Notes: a model not told the origin generated them from the sequence alone. 41,393 nucleotides of DNA from Gammaproteobacteria bacterium (GCA_002714245.1 PAWX01000012.1:1-41393), one strand, 5' to 3'; counted from the stretch's first letter, positions 29,332 to 39,509 are shown. Numbers and translations: made by a program.

Positions 29332-30053
29332 CGCGTCCATTGTTCGGTTACAGTAGTATTGTCTGGTGACAGGTGGCACAAACTTACCGAAACCACATCA
29401 TCTCTGGTATCCACGAATACGCCAATACCGCTCAGGCCCCAGTCTGACGTCACGCAACGCAGGCCGGATGGGTGCGCGTGCACCGCTGGGCGGTGTGTGT
29501 GGCCATGGATTAGTAATGTGGAGCTAAACCGTTGTAGCCATTCCTGGATTTCAGACTCAACTGCGTCGCTTATGGACTCGGCACGATTGGCCTGAGTCTC
29601 ACGCGATGCCTGCCTTAGATTTCGTGCTATCGTTTGTCGCTCCGCGAGTGGTTTATTAAGAAAAGTGTCAGCCCAACTGGTCTTTCGGACCTTTTTTCGG
29701 AACTCCTGGTAATTATTGTCATTTGTGCAAAGCTCATCGCCATGAATCACGATGAGATCGGGACCTGTAATTTTTTCGACCAGAGAGATACCAAATGATT
29801 GAAGATAATCGCCCGTTATCAGGAAATCTCTGTTGCCATGAATGAACAGGGTATCGCCGCTATGACCCCCGCAGAACTCTAAGAATTTGAAGTCAAACTC
29901 AGTCGCACCATCATCACCGATCCATGTCTCAAAAATATCGCCGGCAAGGATTAGTTGGTCGCAGGGACACCTCGCTATCGCTTCAGTGGCCGCACGGTAG
30001 CGTGACGGGTCAATGGGATCGAGATGGAAGTCAGAAACAATCAGTTGGCGCAT
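29271..30053 (-). CDS. lpxH: UDP-2,3-diacylglucosamine diphosphatase
   Basis: LIVSDFHLDP, LILAGDIFETWIGDD, IHGNRDFLI, VIHGDELCTND, LIHGHTHRPAVH metallophosphoesterase motifs. Confidence 0.93.
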   Translation of the reverse strand: MRQLIVSDFHLDPIDPSRYRAATEAIARCPCDQLILAGDIFETWIGDDGATEFDFKFLEFCGGHSGDTLFIHGNRDFLITGDYLQSFGISLVEKITGPDLIVIHGDELCTNDNNYQEFRKKVRKTSWADTFLNKPLAERQTIARNLRQASRETQANRAESISDAVESEIQEWLQRFSSTLLIHGHTHRPAVHAHPSGLRCVTSDWGLSGIGVFVDTRDDVVSVSLCHLSPDNTTVTEQWTRYAGTPEWKRNSSSVVSINV

Positions 30054-30544
30054 TAAACAATCGATACTTTGGTAATTAGTACATCGTCAACGGGAACGTC
30101 AGAATGGCCAGCGCGGTGGGTCGTCGACACCGCTTTTATTGCGTCGACCGTTTCCATTCCGTCATAGACGCGTCCGAATACACAATATCCGAATCCATCT
30201 GATGTTTCTGAACGGAAATTCAAGAAATCATTGTCTGTGACATTGATGAAAAACTGTGCGGTCGCAGAATGCGGGTCCATGGTCCGTGCCATCGCGATTG
30301 TGCCACGATTGTTGGCTAACCCGTTGGATGCCTCGTTTTTGATCGGGTCACCAGTATCTTTTTCAGCCATCCCGGGCTCAAACCCACCGCCCTGGATCAT
30401 AAACCCGTCAATGACTCGATGAAAAATCGTCCCATCGTAAAAGCCGTCTTCCACATATTGTTTAAAATTAGCAGACGTTTCGGGCGCATCGGTCTCAAAT
30501 AATTCCAAAATGATGTTGCCAAGCGTTGTTTCAAATAGAATCAC
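30053..30544 (-). CDS. ppiB: Cyclophilin-type peptidyl-prolyl cis-trans isomerase
   Basis: [65 protein letters not shown]. Confidence 0.96.
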   Translation of the reverse strand: MILFETTLGNIILELFETDAPETSANFKQYVEDGFYDGTIFHRVIDGFMIQGGGFEPGMAEKDTGDPIKNEASNGLANNRGTIAMARTMDPHSATAQFFINVTDNDFLNFRSETSDGFGYCVFGRVYDGMETVDAIKAVSTTHRAGHSDVPVDDVLITKVSIV

Positions 30545-30604
30545 CGGTTTCTCTCCTCATAACACAAGGCGGTACTATACCGGTTTCACCACAAGGAATA
30601 ATGC

Positions 30605-31963
30605 GTGAGTTTGCAGATCTTCGACACCTTAGCCAGAAAAAAGCGTGATTTTCATCCAGTGGAGGCTGGTCAAATTGGTATCTATGTCTGTGGAATGACT
30701 GTTTATGATCGTTGCCATCTGGGTCACGGGCGTGTCATGGTCGCGTTTGACGCGATTGTGCGCTATCTCAGGTTTCGTGGCTTCGATGTGACCTATGTAC
30801 GCAATATTACAGACGTGGACGACAAGATATTTGAACGGGCGGCGGAAAGAAAAATTCCTTTCACTGAGTTGACAGCTGAAATGATTGGGGCCATGCATCA
30901 GGATGAAACACGCCTCGGGTGTCAGGCGCCTGATCTTGAGCCTCGGGCAACATCAAATATCGATTCAATGCTGGGGTTGATCTCAAGGTTGATTGAAAAG
31001 AATGCGGCGTACCAAGGATCTTCTGGTGATGTGTACTTTCGTGTAAGTGCATTCCCAAGCTACGGAAAACTCAATAATAGACGGCTCGAAGATATGATAG
31101 AGGGAGCTCGGGTTGCGGTCGCTGAGGACAAGGAAAATCCAGCGGATTTTGTGCTATGGAAGTCAGCCAAACCTGGCGAGGAATTTTGGGACTCTGAGTT
31201 TGGTGCAGGGCGTCCTGGATGGCATATTGAGTGCTCTGCGATGAGCATGGATACGCTTGGGGAGACCTTCGATATTCATGGAGGGGGTCCTGACCTTAAG
31301 TTTCCACACCATGAGAATGAAATTGCACAGTCTGAGGCGGCCACTGGATGCACGTTCGCAAGATATTGGATGCACGCTGGCGCGGTTCGAGTGAACGAAG
31401 AGAAGATGTCTAAATCGCTTGGAAATTTTGTAACTTTGGACGCGCTTTTCAATAACTTTCATCCAGAGGTAGTCCGGTTTTTTCTTCTGCAAAGTCATTA
31501 CAGGAGTGCTATTTCATTTTCGGATGATGCGCTTGTTCAGGCTGAGACCGCCTACAGTCGTCTGATTCAGGTCCTACCTGATGAAGCGACTATCACGAGC
31601 TCGGACGCAATTTTTGAGTTTCAAGAACTGATGGATGATGATTTTAATACACCGCGCGTGTTAGCGCTCTTATTTGAACTGGCCTCAAAAGACACTGAAG
31701 AGGCGGCCTCAAGTATTCTGGCTATAGGCAAGGTTTTAGGTCTTTTCACCACGGGCAAGGTCCAGTTCCTCGCAGAACAACAGGCATTGAAGGCAGCAAA
31801 CAGTGAGCTGAGCGATACTGCTGTCAATGCGCTGATAGACGCGCGTCAGAAAGCTCGAGCTAAACATGACTTTGCGGCTGCTGACAAGATTCGAGATGAC
31901 CTGGCTGCACAAGGAATCGTTCTTGAGGATGGCGCTGGTGAGACGTCATGGCGCCGAAAATAA
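30605..31963 (+). CDS. cysS: Cysteinyl-tRNA synthetase, GTG start
   Basis: [67 protein letters not shown]. Confidence 0.98.
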   Translation: MSLQIFDTLARKKRDFHPVEAGQIGIYVCGMTVYDRCHLGHGRVMVAFDAIVRYLRFRGFDVTYVRNITDVDDKIFERAAERKIPFTELTAEMIGAMHQDETRLGCQAPDLEPRATSNIDSMLGLISRLIEKNAAYQGSSGDVYFRVSAFPSYGKLNNRRLEDMIEGARVAVAEDKENPADFVLWKSAKPGEEFWDSEFGAGRPGWHIECSAMSMDTLGETFDIHGGGPDLKFPHHENEIAQSEAATGCTFARYWMHAGAVRVNEEKMSKSLGNFVTLDALFNNFHPEVVRFFLLQSHYRSAISFSDDALVQAETAYSRLIQVLPDEATITSSDAIFEFQELMDDDFNTPRVLALLFELASKDTEEAASSILAIGKVLGLFTTGKVQFLAEQQALKAANSELSDTAVNALIDARQKARAKHDFAAADKIRDDLAAQGIVLEDGAGETSWRRK

Positions 31964-32862
31964 ATCGAATTGATGCAACGCTCTTCGCCGTCACCGTCTT
32001 AGCTTGGGGAACCACCTGGTACGTGATACTGGGACAATTCGGCGTGGTTCATCCGATAGTATCCGTCGGGTGGCGTTTTCTATTGGCGTCGATCACTGTG
32101 GTTGGGATTTGCAGGTTCCGAGGAGAGCGTCTCGCGTTGACCCTCAACGAGCATGCTTTGTGTGCGATCCTCGGATTATTTCTATTTTGCTTAAATTACT
32201 GGTTGTTTTATACGGCCAGTCTGACGCTGACCACCGGGCTTATATCTGTCGTTTTTTCTACGATGGTTTTTTGGAACACGCTCGGAGCTTACTGGTTCCT
32301 GAAGCAACCTTTGGATTATCGGGCACTCCTCGGTGGCGGGATTGGTGTCTTAGGTTTGATCATTTTGTTCCGTGTCGAGCTTCTTGGATTTTCATGGGTG
32401 AGTAGCGGCTCGATCGCTTTGCTACTTAGCCTGCTTGGCACACTGGCGGCCAGTGTTGGTAATCTAGTATCAGCAATATTGCAAAAGCGTGATCTAAACG
32501 TCTGGAATTCCACGGCTTTTGGCATGATGTATGGAACAGCTATCACTTTTATGTTTGCTTTGATTAACGGGTATCCTATCCGATTCGATTTTAGCCCGAC
32601 CTATGTAGCGTCCTTACTGTATTTGGTGTTCGTCGGCTCGGTGGTAGCGTTTGGTTCGTATCTGACGTTAATTGGTCGGGTTGGGCCAGGCAGAGCCGCC
32701 TATGCGACCGTAAGTTTTCCGGTAGTCGCGATCGTAGTCAGCGTTCTCTTTGAAGGATATGAACTCAGCTTGGCTGCCTCGTTCGCTTTTTGCCTTGTAA
32801 TGCTTGGAAACTGGCTAGCGCTAACGGAGCGACGTGCTCAAAAATCCCCTTGCAGAGCCTAA
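31948..32862 (+). CDS. EamA/DMT-superfamily transporter
   Basis: Ten hydrophobic segments, WGTTWYVILGQFGVVHPIVSVGWRFLLA; overlaps the cysS end by 16 bp. Confidence 0.85.
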   Translation: MAPKINRIDATLFAVTVLAWGTTWYVILGQFGVVHPIVSVGWRFLLASITVVGICRFRGERLALTLNEHALCAILGLFLFCLNYWLFYTASLTLTTGLISVVFSTMVFWNTLGAYWFLKQPLDYRALLGGGIGVLGLIILFRVELLGFSWVSSGSIALLLSLLGTLAASVGNLVSAILQKRDLNVWNSTAFGMMYGTAITFMFALINGYPIRFDFSPTYVASLLYLVFVGSVVAFGSYLTLIGRVGPGRAAYATVSFPVVAIVVSVLFEGYELSLAASFAFCLVMLGNWLALTERRAQKSPCRA

Positions 32863-32919
32863 AGTGGATGACTATACTGCGCCACCGGCAAAGAGCATCG
32901 TGATGTTCAGCCAGGTATT

Positions 32920-32996
32920 CGGGGTATAGCGCAGTCTGGTAGCGCATCTGCTTTGGGAGCAGAGGGTCGTTGGTTCGAATCCAGCTGCCCCGACCA
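32920..32996 (+). tRNA. tRNA-Pro (anticodon TGG)
   Basis: CGGGGTA/TGCCCCG acceptor, anticodon loop TTTGGGA, encoded CCA. Confidence 0.95.
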
Positions 32997-33007
32997 ATAC
33001 TGACCAT

Positions 33008-33084
33008 GCGCCTGTAGCTCAACCGGATAGAGCAACCGCCTTCTAAGCGGTAGGTTGCAGGTTCGATTCCTGCCAGGCGTGCCA
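33008..33084 (+). tRNA. tRNA-Arg (anticodon TCT)
   Basis: GCGCCTG/CAGGCGT acceptor, anticodon loop CTTCTAA, encoded CCA. Confidence 0.95.
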
Positions 33085-33097
33085 GCCTGGCCTCAAT

Positions 33098-33174
33098 GGT
33101 GGGTGTAGCTCAGTTGGTAGAGCCCCGGATTGTGATTCCGGTCGTCGTGGGTTCGAGTCCCATCATCCACCCCA
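33098..33174 (+). tRNA. tRNA-His (anticodon GTG)
   Basis: G-1 opposite C73, GTGGGTG/CATCCAC acceptor, anticodon loop TTGTGAT, encoded CCA. Confidence 0.95.
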
Positions 33175-33429
33175 TTAACTACTAGTTGTCCATAAACAGT
33201 GACTTATAGGTCCAATGATTGCTCATGTATGAACTTTGTATGAAGTATTTGAGAGCAAATCAATTCCTCCACCCCAACCCTGTGCAAGGGCCACCCCGGG
33301 TATCCCCTAAATCTACACTCAATCACACCCGCAATTTTATTTTTCCGGATTTTGGGTTTTGGCAGGGTTGCCCCAGAGGATAGGCGGGAAGGGTAGTTAT
33401 AGGTGTGTGGATGCGTGTATTGTTTAGGG

Positions 33430-33528
33430 ATGGAACAGAATTATTTGTGTAGAGCTATCCTGATCTTCTCTGCGGGAGCCAAGACCCCGACGATGTTGGG
33501 TGATGCGGGTAGGTGGGTGTTGTGGTGA
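33430..33528 (+). pseudogene. 32-aa ORF whose last 20 residues match the C-terminus of the caspase proteins (3' remnant or coupled leader)
   Basis: Translated by eye: MEQNYLCRAILIFSAGAKTPTMLGDAGRWVLW*; compare GRFSAGAQTPTMLGDAGRWVLR* at the end of 36104..37810. Confidence 0.75.
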
Positions 33529-36107
33529 AACGCGGATATTTCGGTCTCTTCGTTTTCCTGCTGCACGCAAGTGCGCTTTTAGTTCCCGTATCTACATGGG
33601 CCGCAGATTACCAAAAAGGGAAAGAAGCCTACATTCGAGGTGATTACGACTCAGCGCTTCGAGAATGGGGTCCTTTGAGTGATGCGGGTCACCCTCAAGC
33701 CCAAGTGGGGTTTGGTCTCATGCATGAACATGGTCTCGGAGTCGAACAAAATCTTACTGAGGCTGCGAGATGGTATCGGTTGGCGGCTGAGCAGGGTCAT
33801 GCTAGCGGACAAAAAAATCTAGGGACTATGTATGAGTTTGGCCGTGGAGTTGAAAAAAATCTCAAGGAGGCTGTGAGATGGTATCGATTGGCGGCTGAGC
33901 AGGGTCTTGCTAGTGGACAAAAAAATCTAGGGACCATGTATGAGTTTGGGAGAGGAGTTCAACGAAGTCTTACTGAGGCTGTGAGATGGTATCGGTTGGC
34001 GGCTGAGCAAGGCTATGCAGAAGGACAAACGAGTCTCGGTGTGATGTATGACAATGGGGCTGGGATCGATCAAAGTGTTACGGAAGCTATCAGGTGGTAT
34101 CGATTGGCGGCTGAGCAAGGTCATGCTCGAGCTCAAGTAAATCTTGGTAAGAGTTATGAGTTTGGTGACGGAGTTCAACGAAGTCTTACTGAAGCAGTGA
34201 GTTGGTATCGATTGGCGGCTGAGCAAGGCCATGCGGAGGGACAAACGAGTCTTGGCGTTATGTATGCAAATGGTGCCGGGGTCGATCAAAGTTCCAAGGA
34301 GGCCGTGAGGTTGTTTCGATTGGCAGCTGAGCAAGGTCATGCTCGAGCTCAACATAGTCTTGGTAAGAGTTATGAGTTTGGTGACGGAGTTCAACGGAGT
34401 CTTACTGAGGCAGTGAGTTGGTATCGATTGGCGGCTGAGCAAGGCCATGCGGAGGGACAAACGAGTCTTGGCGTTATGTATGAAAATGGTACCGGAGTCG
34501 ATCAAAGTGTTGCGGAAGCCTTGCGGTGGTATCGATTGGCGGCTGGGCAAGGTCATGCTCGAGCTCAAGTTAATCTCGGTTTAAGTTATGAGTTTGGTGA
34601 CGGAGTTCAACGAAGTCTTACTGAAGCAGTAAGTTGGTATCGATTGGCGGCTGAGCAAGGCCATGCTGAGGGACAAACGAGTCTTGGCGTAATGTATGCA
34701 AATGGTGCCGGGGTCGATCAAAGTTCCAAAGAGGCCGCGAGGTTGTTTCGATTGGCAGCTGAGCAAGGTCATGACCGAGCACAAAATTATCTTGGCCTGA
34801 TCTATGAGTCTGGTAGCGGGGTCACGGAAAGCCTCCAAAAGGCCATCAAGTGGTATCGATTGGCTGCGAATCAAGGTAACGAATCAGCAATAGATCGGTT
34901 AAAAGAACTTGATCGTGGTTGGACTGCGGGGCAGGGAGATAAGGAATCACCTAGAACGGTCAATCAATCGATTGAAACCGACAAGGAACTCGAAGAACTA
35001 AGACAGCGCCTTGCGCTTCTCGAAGCCCAGAGTAAACAAACTATTCAGGCTATTGCCTCAGATAACACCCCACCAACTATCCGTATTACGAGTCTGAATG
35101 TTGAGGGCTTGCGAGCTAGTATTTCCGCTGAAGTGACAGATAATTTGTCAGTTGGTGAGGTTACCCTGAATGGCTCATTGCCAAAGCAAATTAATGGCTC
35201 AACATATTTCTGGGAAACTTTTATCCCATCGGAGGGTCTCCCGGTCCTGATCGAAGCGGTTGATCAGAATGGTCTTATGGCCCGTAAATCGACTCGAATT
35301 GAGCGCGAGAAATCGACGGAGACAGTCACTCGGCTTGCCGCTCTTAATCCCCTAGTTGGCCCCAAGCAAAAGCCCTCCCGTGATCGTGCCGCCCTTATCA
35401 TCGGTCTCGAGCAATATGCCGACGCGCCGCCGGCTGACTATGCGTCGCGCGATGCCCAGATGTTCGCTGACTACGCCCGCGAGAAGCTCGGTATCGCTCC
35501 GGGGAATATCAAGGTGCTCATGGACACAGAAGCGACCCGTAGTGGTCTGTTACGTGCCCTGAAGGTTTGGTTACCTCAAGCTGTGCAGCCAAATAAAACA
35601 GACCTTTATGTATTTTATGCGGGTCACGGCATGGCATCTGATGACGGAGAATCTGCATATATCGTTCCTTACGGTGCAGACACATTCTTGCTTGAGGATA
35701 CGGCTATCTCGCGGGAACGCTTCTATGAGGAGATTGGAGCCGCTAAGCCACGTATAGCGACTTTCTTCTTCGACAACTGTTATGCAGGGACGACTCGATC
35801 GGAGGAACGCCTTCTTGCGCAGAGGCCCTTGAGTATCAAAGTGCAGGAGTCACCTGTACCCGACAACTACCTTGTCTTCACCGCCGGTGAATCCAATCAA
35901 ACTGCCGGAGTCCTCGATGAGGTGAAGCACGGGAGGTTCTCGTACTTTCTTTTCAAAGGTCTTGAGGGAGAAGCAGACGGCAACTCAGATGGGAAGATCA
36001 GTGCAGGTGAGCTGCATGCCTATGTGAAGCAATCTGTAGGGAGATTCTCAGCGGGTGCCCAGACTCCGACGATGCTCGGTGATGCGGATAGGTGGGTGTT
36101 AAGGTGA
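33525..36107 (+). CDS. Secreted Sel1-repeat protein with C-terminal caspase-like domain (GTG start at 33525 preferred over 33513)
   Basis: MKRGYFGLFVFLLHASALLVPVSTWAADYQKG signal peptide; about 12 Sel1-type repeats; coiled coil; caspase motifs VFYAGHG and FFDNCYAG. Confidence 0.9.
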   Translation: MKRGYFGLFVFLLHASALLVPVSTWAADYQKGKEAYIRGDYDSALREWGPLSDAGHPQAQVGFGLMHEHGLGVEQNLTEAARWYRLAAEQGHASGQKNLGTMYEFGRGVEKNLKEAVRWYRLAAEQGLASGQKNLGTMYEFGRGVQRSLTEAVRWYRLAAEQGYAEGQTSLGVMYDNGAGIDQSVTEAIRWYRLAAEQGHARAQVNLGKSYEFGDGVQRSLTEAVSWYRLAAEQGHAEGQTSLGVMYANGAGVDQSSKEAVRLFRLAAEQGHARAQHSLGKSYEFGDGVQRSLTEAVSWYRLAAEQGHAEGQTSLGVMYENGTGVDQSVAEALRWYRLAAGQGHARAQVNLGLSYEFGDGVQRSLTEAVSWYRLAAEQGHAEGQTSLGVMYANGAGVDQSSKEAARLFRLAAEQGHDRAQNYLGLIYESGSGVTESLQKAIKWYRLAANQGNESAIDRLKELDRGWTAGQGDKESPRTVNQSIETDKELEELRQRLALLEAQSKQTIQAIASDNTPPTIRITSLNVEGLRASISAEVTDNLSVGEVTLNGSLPKQINGSTYFWETFIPSEGLPVLIEAVDQNGLMARKSTRIEREKSTETVTRLAALNPLVGPKQKPSRDRAALIIGLEQYADAPPADYASRDAQMFADYAREKLGIAPGNIKVLMDTEATRSGLLRALKVWLPQAVQPNKTDLYVFYAGHGMASDDGESAYIVPYGADTFLLEDTAISRERFYEEIGAAKPRIATFFFDNCYAGTTRSEERLLAQRPLSIKVQESPVPDNYLVFTAGESNQTAGVLDEVKHGRFSYFLFKGLEGEADGNSDGKISAGELHAYVKQSVGRFSAGAQTPTMLGDADRWVLR
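33936..34799 (+). repeat. 216-bp higher-order tandem repeat (two Sel1 units each), four copies
   Basis: SYEFGDGVQRSLTEAVSWYRLAAEQGHAEGQTSLGV begins at 34152, 34368 and 34584 (exact 216-bp spacing), with a diverged copy from 33936. Confidence 0.85.
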
Positions 36108-37810
36108 GAGCACCTAATTGCGTCTTTTGGGGTGTTTTGTGCTATGCAATCATAAGTGGATGCTCGACGACACCCGAAATGATCCGAAAAGGTGATGTCC
36201 AGCTTGGAATGTCGCTCACGGATTTCAATAATACGATGTACTGGGGTACGTGGGCGGAGAGTGATCCCGGGCAGGTGTCTTGGGGTGGAAGTGGTTACGA
36301 TCGCTACTTTCAGGATCACTTAATAGTTTACGGCGGTGACAGAGAAAGAATTTTCATTTTTGATAATAGATCTGTTCTTGTGGCCATTACAGAAAGTATT
36401 GAGGAAGCTAAGAAACTTATCCTCAGGGCGCGCGCTACTAGCTCTAGTATCCAAAACCTGCAGGCTAAACCTGCGACGCGACCGTCTCGCGCGCCTGACC
36501 TGAGTGGTTTGGATTCGGATACGCGGTCGTCGATTGGAGTTGCTTGCGTTACGGCGAAATCCGAAGGGCCGGCAAGATATTACGAGTGCGTGAATGCACA
36601 GTTAGCCTCAATCGGATTGAATACGAACCAAGTTGCTTCAGGTGAGCCCAAAAAGATTTCTCAGCAACAAGTCAATCAAGACTCCGAGCGTGTAAAAGCT
36701 TTAGAGCAACGTCTGGCTAAACTTGAAGCAGAGAAAAACACCAAGCAACAAGCTATCGCTCAAGATACTCAAAACCCGGTCATTCGAATAATTAAGGTAA
36801 CCTCCGACGATGCCAAAGGAGTCATTTCGGGTGTAGCAACTGACAATACCGGTGTGGCTGAAATCCGAGTCGATGGCGAGGTAGTTCCAAGTGACCGTTC
36901 CGGACGCTTTACTTCAAATATTTTTATCCCTTTTGAAGGTAAATCTGTGGAGGTTGTTGCCTATGATTTGAATGGGCTCTCAACTACTGAAACTATGCGT
37001 TTGGAGCGCTCAAAGCGCACCCAACAAGGCAGCCGGCTTGCCGCTGTAAATCCTCTTATAGGACCAAAACAGAAGCCATCCCGTGACCGTGCAGCCCTCA
37101 TCATCGGCCTCGAGAAGTATGCACGGGCACCGACAGCAGACTTCGCCGCTCGTGACGCTCAAATGTTCGCCGATTATGCTCGAGAGAAGCTCGGCGTCCC
37201 CAACAACAACATCAAGGTTTTGACTGATTCTGAGGCTGAAGAGACGGCCATTCTTCGTGCCCTCAAGGTCTGGCTACCTAAAGCCGTTAAGCCCGACACA
37301 ACCGACCTGTACGTCTTTTACGCAGGACATGGAATGCCCACCGCAGATGGTACCTCTGCCTACCTCGTCCCCTACGATGGCGACATCCAGTTGCTTGAGG
37401 ATACGGCTATCTCCCGTAAACGTTTCTTCGACGAGATTAGTGCCTCGAAACCACGCTCAGCAACCTTCTTCTTCGACAACTGCTACTCCGGGGCAACTCG
37501 ATCCGAGCAACAGTTACTCGCCGCCCGTCCTTTAACGATTAAGGTTGAAGAGACTGAAGTCCCGGACAACTACCTCGTCTTTACGGCTGGTGAGACAGAC
37601 CAGATTGCTGGGGTAGAACTAGAGGTTAAGCACGGAAGGTTCTCCTACTTCGTCTTTAAGGGCTTAGAAGGGGAAGCGGATGCCAACTTGGATGGGAAGA
37701 TCAGTGCGGGAGAACTCCACCAATACGTAAGGGAGTCCGTAGGGCGATTCTCAGCAGGTGCCCAGACCCCGACAATGCTCGGTGATGCGGGTAGGTGGGT
37801 GTTGCGGTAG
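36104..37810 (+). CDS. Lipoprotein with BamE/SmpA-like N-terminal segment and C-terminal caspase-like domain
   Basis: GTG at 36104 overlaps the upstream TGA (GTGA); lipobox AIISGC; caspase motifs VFYAGHG and FFDNCYSG; C-terminal EF-hand-like DANLDGKISAGE. Confidence 0.88.
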   Translation: MRAPNCVFWGVLCYAIISGCSTTPEMIRKGDVQLGMSLTDFNNTMYWGTWAESDPGQVSWGGSGYDRYFQDHLIVYGGDRERIFIFDNRSVLVAITESIEEAKKLILRARATSSSIQNLQAKPATRPSRAPDLSGLDSDTRSSIGVACVTAKSEGPARYYECVNAQLASIGLNTNQVASGEPKKISQQQVNQDSERVKALEQRLAKLEAEKNTKQQAIAQDTQNPVIRIIKVTSDDAKGVISGVATDNTGVAEIRVDGEVVPSDRSGRFTSNIFIPFEGKSVEVVAYDLNGLSTTETMRLERSKRTQQGSRLAAVNPLIGPKQKPSRDRAALIIGLEKYARAPTADFAARDAQMFADYAREKLGVPNNNIKVLTDSEAEETAILRALKVWLPKAVKPDTTDLYVFYAGHGMPTADGTSAYLVPYDGDIQLLEDTAISRKRFFDEISASKPRSATFFFDNCYSGATRSEQQLLAARPLTIKVEETEVPDNYLVFTAGETDQIAGVELEVKHGRFSYFVFKGLEGEADANLDGKISAGELHQYVRESVGRFSAGAQTPTMLGDAGRWVLR

Positions 37811-37911
37811 TCCTCGTTGTCATTAATAGTGCTACTTTCGGATCACGAACAGAGGTATGTATCCCGAATGGATAGACTGGTGAGCTCGATTGTCGAGTAA
37901 TGGATGATTGA

Positions 37912-38898
37912 ATGAAACAGAAGCTAGTCTTAATAACTCAACCGGTACTCTTTACATGTATTTTTGTAATGAATTTGATAGGTTGCGGTGACGTCAAAGT
38001 TGTTGATGCACAGTCTACATTTGCAAAAGCTGACCCACTTAACGAGATAGTGGCCGTCAGCGCCGACCATGATAGGTTGGATAACATCGGTTGTTTGAAG
38101 ATCAAAAATGTGATTTCAGAAACCCATGTATTGCTTTCCGATGAGGACCCACAGGTATTCAAAAATGCGCTGAGAGCGCACTTGGCGCCCCTAAATTATC
38201 CTGTAGAAAAGAAATGTGGTAATTCGATTCAATTGATGGTCAATGAGTACAAGGTGCATGACTTAGTAGTGGCATCTCGTTTGATCATCGATATACACGG
38301 GTCCATCCAAGATGCCGCTGATAATGAGATCTGGTCTGCACAATATCGATTGACAGAAAATGCTGGAAACGTCCCTTTGGATCCAATTTCTGCGGGACTT
38401 GGCATGGCTTCATCGGTGCAGAATACTTCAGAAGATGCTAGACACAATGGCATCTACCTTGCGGTGAGGCGTTTATTGAGGGCGCTACCAGAGCATCAAG
38501 GGTTAGATGTCCCTATTATGGCGACAGAAATCCCAGGGCAAATTTCTAAAACAGAAACGACCAACACGGAAAAGCCCAAAACACTTGCAGATGCCTTAAA
38601 TCTCTGGGACAAAAAAAATTATGGTGACGCGCTAGAAATCATGGAAGGGTTATACCGGGCGAACCCAAGACCCGGCAACGGTTATCAGTTCGGTTTGATG
38701 CTTGAGGCAATGGGTGATCTCGACGAGGCGGCAAATGTGTATGCTGATACTGCAGTGGCTCAGGCTGAAATCCGTCAACCTGTAGCGGCATTGAGAACGT
38801 TACGCCGATTACAGCGGCTGAATGAGGCCAACAAGGAACGGCACAACCCACAGTTGAATCGTGCTGTTCAAGCCATCTCGGAAGTGCTGAAAAATTAA
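37912..38898 (+). CDS. Lipoprotein with C-terminal TPR-like region
   Basis: Signal/lipobox VMNLIGC; C-terminal LADALNLWDKKNYGDALEIMEGLYRANPRPGNGYQFGLMLEAMGDLDEAANVYADTA resembles TPR helices. Confidence 0.7.
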   Translation: MKQKLVLITQPVLFTCIFVMNLIGCGDVKVVDAQSTFAKADPLNEIVAVSADHDRLDNIGCLKIKNVISETHVLLSDEDPQVFKNALRAHLAPLNYPVEKKCGNSIQLMVNEYKVHDLVVASRLIIDIHGSIQDAADNEIWSAQYRLTENAGNVPLDPISAGLGMASSVQNTSEDARHNGIYLAVRRLLRALPEHQGLDVPIMATEIPGQISKTETTNTEKPKTLADALNLWDKKNYGDALEIMEGLYRANPRPGNGYQFGLMLEAMGDLDEAANVYADTAVAQAEIRQPVAALRTLRRLQRLNEANKERHNPQLNRAVQAISEVLKN

Positions 38899-39509
38899 CT
38901 TTTTTTCAAACGTTCGACCTCGGCTTCGAGTTCTTTGAACGCGTCGTTTTTGCGTGCTTCTTGCGCCAGCGCAGCATCTTTTTGTATCTGTATAACTAGT
39001 GCACGGTTTGCATCGCCAATTGGATACTCAATTAGAGCATAGGCTGTGACCTTACTTCCAGTCGCTGCAAATTTAACCTCTTTCACTTTGAGGCCCCTAA
39101 GGTTGGTTTCCGCGACAACTGTTTTGATTGCTTGCTCAACTTTGTCTGAATTACCTGTTGCGTCAAATGTGGATTCGTCAAACCAAACCTTGGTGGATTG
39201 TGAGAGGCGCGAATCAAGATTTTCTGCTATCTGTGCTTGGGCCTTAACGATGGCTGCACGACGGGCAGTACTCATGTCGGAATGTGTTGATGATCCTACA
39301 CCGTAAATAGCAAGATCAGACTCCGGAGGTATCTTTGCCCAGTCAGGTAGTGCATCAATTTTTGCTTGATTTATTTCTTGTGCTTTTTCTTCTTTCTTCT
39401 GTTGGATCAATGCCACGGACTCCGGTGATCCCGGTTTTGGTTGATTTACGCATCCACTTAGAATCAAGGTCGTCGTGAGCATGACCACGATAATATTTAC
39501 TATCTTCAT
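38895..39509 (-). CDS. LPP20-family-like lipoprotein
   Basis: Lipobox LILSGC; PDWAKIPPESDLAIYGVGSSTHSDMSTARRAAIVKAQAQIAENLDSRLSQ resembles LPP20/FlgP-type lipoproteins. Confidence 0.7.
   Translation of the reverse strand: MKIVNIIVVMLTTTLILSGCVNQPKPGSPESVALIQQKKEEKAQEINQAKIDALPDWAKIPPESDLAIYGVGSSTHSDMSTARRAAIVKAQAQIAENLDSRLSQSTKVWFDESTFDATGNSDKVEQAIKTVVAETNLRGLKVKEVKFAATGSKVTAYALIEYPIGDANRALVIQIQKDAALAQEARKNDAFKELEAEVERLKKS

Noticed and set aside
33927-34874. 213-aa and 97-aa minus ORFs with repeating MSSSMTLLSRQSIP-type sequence
   Set aside because: Antisense reading of the second Sel1 array; repetitive only because the sense gene is.
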